Shown in pieces: positions 57,345-64,000 of a stretch of 64,000 bases of DNA; position 1 is the first letter of the stretch, and each line of letters starts with the position of its first letter. Source of the DNA: Linderina pennispora (taxonomy: Eukaryota; Kickxellomycota; Kickxellomycetes; Kickxellales; Kickxellaceae). A program made the translations under genes and the position numbers. Below the pieces are notes generated by a model. It was not told the DNA's origin. It did no database searches and saw only the letters and a program-made list of their open reading frames with translations. The stretch is taken from the NCBI RefSeq assembly GCF_002104995.1, contig NW_024468249.1, positions 1,798,001 to 1,862,000 on the forward strand, read 5' to 3'.

Positions 57345-59033
57345 CTAGAAAATGGCTGAGCTGTACTTGCGCGAGCGCGTGGTCTTGAACGAGTGCGATG
57401 ATAGGACTGGCACCAGATTGCCAACATTGGCTGTAATCCGGCTCGCGGCCCACACTGCCAAGCACACTATGGCAGTATAGAATCCAAGCACCTGCAGGCC
57501 CCAGTGTGCGTACCCGTAGCTCCACCAGCCAATGCCCAGGCAGATGATGGTATGGATCTGGCCCGCCATGGCCACGCCCACCGGTCCGTCGCTGACTGCA
57601 GATCTGAGCAGCGCAATCTTGGCCAGATATGACAAGGCGCCCAGGGTGGCTACACCCACGCACGACAGCACTACACGCAAGGCAGGCGTCGGGCCTAGCC
57701 ACACGGCCTCGAGCGTGTTCACAGGCGCCTCCAGCACCGGCCACAGGACCAGCAGGACCAAAGTGCACAGCGGCGTAAAATGTCTGAGGAACGCTGCAGC
57801 CGACAGCCCTGGATGCTGCTGAAGATGATCGCTGATTCCCACCAAAAGGCTGGCGTTGACCAGAAGGCTGGCCAGCGACAGCAGGATGTTCAGCATACTG
57901 CGCGCCAACCCCAAGCTGGTGCTCAGGCCAGTCTCGGGCTCAGGCATAGCCACCATGTGGAACGCTGGCGCCCATAGCGCCAAAGCCATAGCGGCAGCAA
58001 CCGGAAGTGTCAGCCATCGCGCCACACGCTGCGGCTTGCTGTCGCGTGCACTAGCCACCGATGAGTCAAAGTCATCGGCCAAGTTACTGGATGCAAACAG
58101 CGGCAGGTCTATCACCGAGCTGCTCGAATGTCCCAGGGCGTCGCGGCCCTGGTCAACAAACCGGCTGGCCATGCGCTTCAGGAACACAAGCAGCGAGGTG
58201 CGGCAGTTCTTGCCCGCCCGCTGATGTCTCCTGCCAGCAGCATATACTGTGGCGGTTGACCCCATCATCACCATGACCACAGCGGGCAGGAGCGCCTGGG
58301 TGATCTGATATGTGCCATGCACAGAATTGACCTGCCGTGCACAATGGCTCAATACCACGCTAACGCCGTACAGGGCTGTAAGCGGCAACAAACGTGCAGT
58401 TCGAATCCGGCCTGTGCGCGAGAACATGCCATACTGGTGCGAGAATGCCTCAAGCATCACAGCTGCCATCACCTGCACCAGCAGCTGCATTGCATACGGG
58501 AAGTGCAGGCCCAAGTCGTCGTCCAAGAGCTTTGACAGCACGGTGTACCCCACACCCAGGCCGACAAATGCGATGCACCCTAGCACACAAACGACGCGCG
58601 GGTGCAGCACGTACTGGGCAAACGGGACAACTCGGACGGCTCTCAACAGAAGGCTGGTCAGATATGGCACTTCCTCCTCGCCAACGGCCCTGGCAATCTT
58701 GTGTCGTGGTGTCGGCCGCAGAACCACGCTACCGCCCTCAAAGTATGTCGGTGTTGTGCTGCCAAAATCGCTACTACACGCCAACGTCTCGGTGTCGTTG
58801 TCGCTGGACACACGCCGCGCCAGCCCTCCAGGCCGCGCAGTGAACAGGAGCGCGCCTTCGGTGCTCAGTGGTGAGTCGAGTTCTGTGTTGCCATCGCGGT
58901 CGCTCTCGCTGCCCTTGCTGCTGGCTGGGTGGATGGTTACGGCTGACAGGCTCGTCTCAAGTTGCGTGTTAATTGAGTGTGGGGGCGCGCCATACCCCAG
59001 AATGTTACGTCTCCGGCCGCTCGTCTCGTTCAT
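57345..59033 (-). CDS. Multi-pass membrane protein, DMT/triose-phosphate-translocator-like
   Basis: Intact, 562 residues. A polar Ser/Thr-rich cytosolic N-terminus of about 135 residues precedes about ten hydrophobic helices. These include VVCVLGCIAFVGLGVGYTVL, LLVQVMAAVMLEAFSHQYGM, TALYGVSVVLSHCARQVN and ITQALLPAVVMVMMGSTATV. A long loop of about 90 residues splits the set into two halves (helices resume at LTLPVAAAMALALWAPAF). The start SKLLDDDLGLHFPYAMQLLV and the VSVVLSHCAR...VHGTYQITQALLP segment resemble the TPT/nucleotide-sugar transporter fold of the drug/metabolite transporter superfamily. The substrate cannot be inferred. The C-terminus is basic and Ser-rich. Confidence 0.65.
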   Translation of the reverse strand: MNETSGRRRNILGYGAPPHSINTQLETSLSAVTIHPASSKGSESDRDGNTELDSPLSTEGALLFTARPGGLARRVSSDNDTETLACSSDFGSTTPTYFEGGSVVLRPTPRHKIARAVGEEEVPYLTSLLLRAVRVVPFAQYVLHPRVVCVLGCIAFVGLGVGYTVLSKLLDDDLGLHFPYAMQLLVQVMAAVMLEAFSHQYGMFSRTGRIRTARLLPLTALYGVSVVLSHCARQVNSVHGTYQITQALLPAVVMVMMGSTATVYAAGRRHQRAGKNCRTSLLVFLKRMASRFVDQGRDALGHSSSSVIDLPLFASSNLADDFDSSVASARDSKPQRVARWLTLPVAAAMALALWAPAFHMVAMPEPETGLSTSLGLARSMLNILLSLASLLVNASLLVGISDHLQQHPGLSAAAFLRHFTPLCTLVLLVLWPVLEAPVNTLEAVWLGPTPALRVVLSCVGVATLGALSYLAKIALLRSAVSDGPVGVAMAGQIHTIICLGIGWWSYGYAHWGLQVLGFYTAIVCLAVWAASRITANVGNLVPVLSSHSFKTTRSRKYSSAIF

Positions 59034-59511
59034 TTTGGAAAATTCGAACTGGCCTTTTTGGAGGAAAAAAGCGGGAAAGACTGGAGATGAATGGACGAGA
59101 AAGGAGGTGGAATTATAAACAAGTCGGTCTGATAGGTATCAAGAAACAAAAACGCACAATAGACTATAAAACAAACGCCGAAATGTAACTAAAGAAAATG
59201 CAAAAGTAGCAAGCAAAAAAGGTTTGACCAAGGAACTGAAGAGCTCTAAGAAGAGTGGTCTTGCTCTGTGAAGTGGTCAAGCAATGTGCATGCTCGCCGC
59301 CCAACAGAAGCCCATCGGCTACCGTCAATCTCTAAAAATACAGCGAACGCCAAGCTGCAACTTTTTTTAGGCCAGCAGCGGTCCAATGGCGCGCTGATAG
59401 TGCTCGATTATTTGATCTCGATCAGCACGATTATTTTGCCGTACTGTACGCTAAGCAGGACATTCCCTCCTTTCTCGCCTCTGCAGCTACCTCTGCACTT
59501 TTTATATCACA
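59034..59511. other. Divergent promoter region
   Basis: About 480 nt between the transporter and Rsm22 starts. A-rich on the transporter side and pyrimidine-rich (TTCCCTCCTTTCTCGCCTCTG) just before the Rsm22 ATG. No gene. Confidence 0.55.
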
Positions 59512-61192
59512 ATGCTCGCAGCAAAGACAATTCGCAGCGGTCTGCGGTCATTCAGGCCAGCCAGCCTTCGGCCCTTCACAGCAACCAGCCATCTGCTCAA
59601 CAAGCAGGTGCCTGAGTCCATGTGGACCACGCACCCGCCGCCGCCGCCATCGGTCGCCCCCTCGGACCGCATCGCCCGACTGCCTACCGAAACCGAGTCC
59701 GACCGCCAGGTCCTCGAGTCTTTGCAGTCCCTGGACCAGTATGTACGTGAGCTATATGACGAGCACATGAAGACATCGGGCCCGATCCTGCGCGGCACAG
59801 ACGAAGTTCGGTTCGGTCGCAAGTACATGGGCATGGTGGCTATGCCCGAGTACATCGAGAGGGGTATTTCGCAGCTGGTGGACAAGGCAGACAAGAAACA
59901 GCTACGACACGACTATCTCAGGATTGCTGACGCGCTGAGGTCGACGGGACAGATCACGCCCGATGGCAAGGGACGGGGGACGAGCTGCGCAGCAGCAGCG
60001 CAGGGATAGGAGAAGCCCTGATGAGATCAAGGATGAGGACGATGTTCTGGATATGGACAACTATCCGAAGCCGCTGCCTGGAGAGCGTGTCGAGGTTGTC
60101 ATGAGTGGTGAACGGCCTAAAGCCGAGTCCTTGGTCAAGCCCGGCACACCGCTGACACCGCACTCGATCGAATACGGGGCCCGCGAGTCGATTGCGTTCC
60201 TGGCTTCCAGTTCCCCGGCGACATACGGCGTCATTTTCAACATCCTGACTGAGCTAGCCGATCGACTTCCAGGATTCCGTCCTGACAGCATCCTGGACTT
60301 TGGGTGTGGTCCCGCCACAGCTTTGTGGGCAGCCCAGGAAGTCTGGCCGCAGCTCAGCAAGTACCGCGGCATTGACGTCTCCGAAGATATGCTGAAGTGT
60401 GCGGAAGCCCTGCTGGACAAGATACCTGAGGAGAACCGCGCAAAGGAAATCGACTTTATGCGCTATCTGGCGCCGCAAACCGAGGCCAAGGAGCAGTCGA
60501 AGCTGGTGATCTCGGCATTCACCCTGTCGGAGCTGCCATCGGATAGCGTGCGGAAAACCACCGTCGAGAATCTGTGGAGCCAGACCTCGGATACCCTGGT
60601 TCTGATTGACCGTGGCACGCCTGACAGCGCCCGCATGATCGCTGATGCCCGTGCGCAGCTCTTGGAGCTCGGCGGTGTCCATACGTTTGCACCTTTGCCC
60701 CACGACCAGCCCGATCCGACCACTAACGCACAGGCATGGCTGCACTTTTCGCAGCGTGCGCAGCGGCCCACGTTTACGATGCGCGTCAAGCGCGCCAAGT
60801 CCAATATCGAAGACCTCAAGTACTCGTACGTTGTCGTGCGTCGAGGCCCCAGGCCCGTGGCAGAGCCGGTCGAGGAGCAGGAAACTGTCAGCTTGGAGGT
60901 CGCTCAGCAGAGCCCTGGTAAATATCTGCCCAACGGCCTTACAAGAAAGACGCCCGAGAGGCTGTCGGTCGAGTCGTATACGTGGCCAAGAGTTTTGTTG
61001 CCGCCGCTGAAGCGCAAGGGCCATGTAATCGTCGATGTCTGTACGTTCCAGGGCAATGTCGAAAGGTGGACGTTCACAAAGTCGCACGACAAGCAGGCGT
61101 ACAGAGATGCGCGCAAGGCCAACTGGGGAGACCTGTTCCCAGCACGAGCCAAAGTCGGCCGTGGTCCGTCCGGGCTTCATGCCGTTACCTGA
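59512..61192 (+). CDS. RSM22: Rsm22/METTL17-family mitochondrial ribosome assembly methyltransferase
   Basis: About 560 residues. The N-terminus (MLAAKTIRSGLRSFRPASLR) is a clear mitochondrial presequence. One +1 change lies near 59970-60000. The methyltransferase-like fold has motif I ILDFGCGPATALWAAQEVWP and the upstream GARESIAFLASSSPATYGVI. The later block PHDQPDPTTNAQAWLHFSQR is the family region that usually carries Fe-S cysteines, but those positions are Leu, Asp and Leu here. The C-terminal RKGHVIVDVCTFQGNVERWT and KSHDKQAYRDARKANWGDLF match the Rsm22 end. The family assists late assembly of the mitoribosomal small subunit. It lies head-to-head with the transporter gene. Confidence 0.9.
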
Positions 61193-61313
61193 CAAGGACG
61201 ACGTAGTGCCCAAGCAGAAAAAGGGCAGGGTCTACAGAGTCTCCTAGCGCCCTGGAGGAGTCAGAGTAATAGTTTTTATAAATGAAATATTGGATTCTCG
61301 ACACTAGGCAGCT

Positions 61314-62668
61314 CTAGATGGCACGAGAGATCTTGTGCACGATCTCCTCCTTGGCAATCAGATGCGTGGTCTTCTCGACCAGGCCCAGCAGTTTGTTGAT
61401 GTCGCTGGCCCACTCGTTGAGCTGCTCTTCGCCATCCCTGGGCTTGATGAAGCTGACAAGCCCTGCCGGCCTATCAATGCGGGCATACACCGACCCGTCA
61501 ACCACGGCCTTGGACAGGAACGCCTCAACATCCGCCCTGGGCAGATCCAGCAGCTCTGTCAGCCTGGCCAGTGTAATGCGCGTGTAGTACCCAGCGATGA
61601 CGCGGATGTTGTGCTCGATGACGCGGTCGCGCAGCGCCTTCCACCGCGCATTGCCGTCCTCGGTGCTGGCGCTGAACACATCCGTCTGCCGGAACTCGCC
61701 ACCATACAGGCTCTCAACTGCTGGCCAGCGCGCCAGCTCCTTGGTCGTAAAGCTCTTGACCAACTGGACTGCACAGCTCCAGCTTCTCCAGGTTGTGGTC
61801 CGTCTGGATGCGGTGCAGCAGATCCGACTGCTCGTTGCCGTATCGGCGCCAGCACCACATACAGCACCATACTCTGCAGCACTGCCGGCCACTTTTGTCG
61901 CATCATCCTTGATGCCCTTGGTCTGGTACACCTGGTTGAAGTGCCGGCACACCTCCAAAAAGTTCTCCTCGTGCAGGTCGTACTGGATCATCAGCTTCGT
62001 AGAACCGCAGCTTCAGGTCCTCGGTACCCTCATGTTCAAAAAACTTGGGGTTGATCTTGTGGCTAATAATCGCCGTGCGCACATAGTCACGCTTCGCCAG
62101 GCACAGTCGCATCTGCTCGAGAATGAAATCGGTCTTCTCGCGCCGCTCCATCGATCCAAACGTCTCCACCTGTACTTCCTGCAGCGTGTCGCACGCCTCG
62201 GTAACCTTGCCGTTCTTCTCCATGATCTCCACCAGCATAGCGCGTCAGCCGCGCCCGCTCCACCTCGACGTGGATCTTGCCCTCAGTCACTGTACGCAGC
62301 GACTCAATCAGCTCCACCTTGGTGTCCTCATCAGGCGTCTGCGCGACATACTCCATCGCCTTCTGCACCATCTGGGTGATGGCCTGCTTCAGCTGCCCGT
62401 GCTTCTTGGCCATCGCCGCCACTTCGTCCTCCAAAAGACGCCATTCGCCAGCTGACCCGCATACGCTTGCGATGGTTGTCAGGAGCCGCGTTGTTGAGGC
62501 AAGGTCGGCTGCCGAGCGAGTCTTCTTCTCCAGCCCGTGGAGCTTCTCCAGGGCCGCTGTCAGCTGGCCAGTCGCCACAAGCTGCTCAACCTCTGGCAAC
62601 AGCGCGTTGACCGACTCGGAGTAGTCCTTCTCCATCTTGGGCTCATTTGTGGTGTAGTCGAGATCCAT
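61314..62668 (-). CDS. RPN5: 26S proteasome lid subunit Rpn5 (PSMD12), about five frame changes
   Basis: About 450 residues. The N-terminus reads [20 protein letters not shown], then [38 protein letters not shown], and after a +1 near 62240 [40 protein letters not shown] and [19 protein letters not shown]. Further +1 changes near 61990, 61895, 61855 and 61775 lead through [32 protein letters not shown] and [20 protein letters not shown]. The PCI/winged-helix end follows: [20 protein letters not shown] and [20 protein letters not shown], ending at [10 protein letters not shown]. Rpn5 is a scaffold of the proteasome lid. All regions are present in order, so this essential gene is unlikely to be a pseudogene. 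Confidence 0.95.
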
Positions 62669-63242
62669 TTTATAGTGTTGATTTAGACAAGGCAGTATGA
62701 ATTTAAGTGTAAAGGCGAACTGTGCAAAGCAAGACGTCTGGCCTGCTACGCAACCTCGCCTTTGAATGGCCGCGTCACCTCATCGAAAGGCAAAAGGGGC
62801 GGTGATTACATGTCACGTGAATTTAATCGATCATGGTGTCTGCTCTTTGACACACCTATTCAATACGTGCTGGGATAGGCCGTTCCATATAAGCTTTCTA
62901 GGGCGCACAGCCAGGCAAAAGCCAACGTAGCGCTATGCGCGCATACCCAATATACAGCGGGCTAAACGTTCCTCTAATAGACCATGCGTGCTGTGGGCCA
63001 AACCGCCCGCTGTGCTTGCGTTTAGGGCCTGTCTGCTGACAAGCAGCAATCCCCAATTTCACCTCTCGAACCAACAGACCGGACCTATCAAATGTCTTCC
63101 CACGGATCACTGAGTGTGCGCGTAGGGCCTGCAAACGAGTCACCAAGCAGCAGACGAGCTTCGGCGAATTCCGTAGAACTAGGGCTTACATTTTTGTCTC
63201 CACTCTTTAGATCCAGAATCATACTTTTTACAAGTGTTGTCA
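62669..63242. other. Divergent promoter region
   Basis: About 570 nt between Rpn5 and the acetyltransferase gene. No gene recognised. Confidence 0.55.
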
Positions 63243-63692
63243 ATGCCTTCGCCAGCCCTATCCTACCACGTCGCCAGCGACGCCGAGCGCAAGGCAGCAG
63301 TGCAGGTGCGGATCCGTGTATTCGTCGAAATCCAGGGATTCCCGCTGGAGGAAGAAGTGGATGAATACGACAAGACCGCTCTGCACATCGTATGCACCGA
63401 CGACGGTGCCGTGGTTGGCACCCTGCGGGTGCTGCGCTCGCCTGGCGTGGCCAAGATCGGGCGCGTAGTCATAGTGCCCGAGTACCAGGGAAAGGGGATC
63501 GGCAAGCAGATGATGCGGTTCGCCGAGTCGTACGTGGCCGAAAACTACGAGGACTGCATGCTCACAAAATTGGGGAGCCAGCTCGACAAGCGCGGATTCT
63601 ATGAGAGCTGCGGGTATGTGGCCGAAGGCGATGTTTACGACGACTTGGGGTGTCCGCACATCTGGATGTACAAGCCTGTTGTTCGCACATAA
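63243..63692 (+). CDS. GNAT-family N-acetyltransferase (ElaA-like)
   Basis: Intact, 149 residues from MPSPALSYHVAS; an ATG 9 nt earlier (63234) is also possible. The GNAT fold is evident: RKAAVQVRIRVFVEIQGFPL (ElaA-type alpha1/alpha2 with RxxVFVxEQ-like pattern), EEVDEYDKTALHIV, VGTLRVLRSPGVAKIGRVVI, and the acetyl-CoA pyrophosphate loop YQGKGIGKQMMRF (Q-x-x-G-x-G). The C-terminal part LGSQLDKRGFYESCGYVAEG and CPHIWMYK completes the family pattern. The acceptor substrate is unknown. Probably cytosolic, as no targeting signal is seen. Confidence 0.93.
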   Translation: MPSPALSYHVASDAERKAAVQVRIRVFVEIQGFPLEEEVDEYDKTALHIVCTDDGAVVGTLRVLRSPGVAKIGRVVIVPEYQGKGIGKQMMRFAESYVAENYEDCMLTKLGSQLDKRGFYESCGYVAEGDVYDDLGCPHIWMYKPVVRT

Positions 63693-64000
63693 TCGAAAAC
63701 AAAACAGCACATGCCATATTTAGTAGAAGCCTTGGTCAGCTTGCGGTGTACGACGGTGCTATCTGTGGTACACGTGCGTGGTAATGCGGGTGCCATCCCA
63801 GAGATCGCCGAGATGTATGGATATGCGGGTGTTGTTATCGCAGCGAGCCGATTTGCATTGGAGTGGATTACGTCTTTGCCCCACGTTTTCGGGCCTCTGC
63901 CAACGTGGGGCAAATACCCAGATCTCTTTAGTTGATGTGGTATGGTTGAGCGGGGGAGTGTGCCCTGCAAAGCTGCTATTTTTGGGAGAGGAACATGAAG
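63693..64000. other. End of window, no gene recognised
   Basis: About 300 nt. Open frames run on both strands (plus 63711-63935; minus to 63970), but neither shows a recognisable domain; either could belong to a gene continuing beyond the window. Confidence 0.4.

Noticed and set aside
1-64000. Transposable elements, integrated viral sequences or a biosynthetic gene cluster
   Set aside because: No transposase, reverse transcriptase, capsid or polymerase motifs and no long terminal repeats were seen; the lone P450 and transporter have no synthase partner.

Overview
The window reads as nuclear chromosomal DNA of a fungus. Evidence: GT-AG introns of 73 to about 475 nt, TATA boxes 98-142 nt upstream of several starts, and fungal-type families (Rsm22-type mitoribosome protein, Ysc84/SH3YL1 lipid-binding protein, Bre4-like ArAE transporter, P450, UNC-104-type kinesin-3 with FHA and PH domains, an augmin HAUS3-like protein). 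The family mix would fit an early-diverging filamentous lineage such as Kickxellomycotina; this is an inference, not a demonstration. I see no transposon, rRNA operon, CRISPR array or viral genome.

Many clear genes are interrupted by single-base frame changes, and nearly all are of the same kind: one extra base (+1). I count about forty +1 and only a few -1 events. Conserved domains continue perfectly in the next frame, so I annotate each such gene as one CDS spanning its fragments. Insertion errors in the underlying reads are the most likely cause. Programmed +1 frameshifting is the alternative to exclude.

Layout. 0-13.4 kb is a housekeeping block: a partial Yippee protein, mitochondrial ribosomal protein uL1m, kinesin-3, an ArAE-type membrane transporter (convergent with the kinesin, 4 bp apart), a Ysc84-like protein and a cytochrome P450. 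13.4-24 kb is gene-poor and holds two uncharacterised proteins: a putative SANT-like regulator (15.2-17.5 kb) and a basic, possibly tubby-like protein (19.3-21.1 kb). 24-36.5 kb is an accessory region with seven small RING-H2 proteins, most of them membrane-anchored, in a loose cluster, plus a secreted CHAP-domain peptidoglycan hydrolase and a Cys-rich hypothetical protein. 36.6-43 kb holds a stomatin-like SPFH protein, two small secreted proteins sharing a KCIPxP start to the mature chain, and the HAUS3-like protein. 44-56.3 kb holds a large SANT-like regulator, an intact short paralogue, an unrelated putative nuclear protein and a DsbA/FrnE oxidoreductase, separated by long spacers. 57.3-63.7 kb returns to housekeeping: a DMT-type transporter, Rsm22, proteasome lid subunit Rpn5 and an ElaA-type GNAT acetyltransferase.

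Most notable are the RING-H2 cluster with two recognisable subfamilies, the multi-copy SANT-like regulator family that I cannot match to a named family, the secreted CHAP enzyme (probable bacterial origin), the paired KCIPxP secreted proteins, and an Rsm22 that lacks most of the cysteines expected for its Fe-S cluster.
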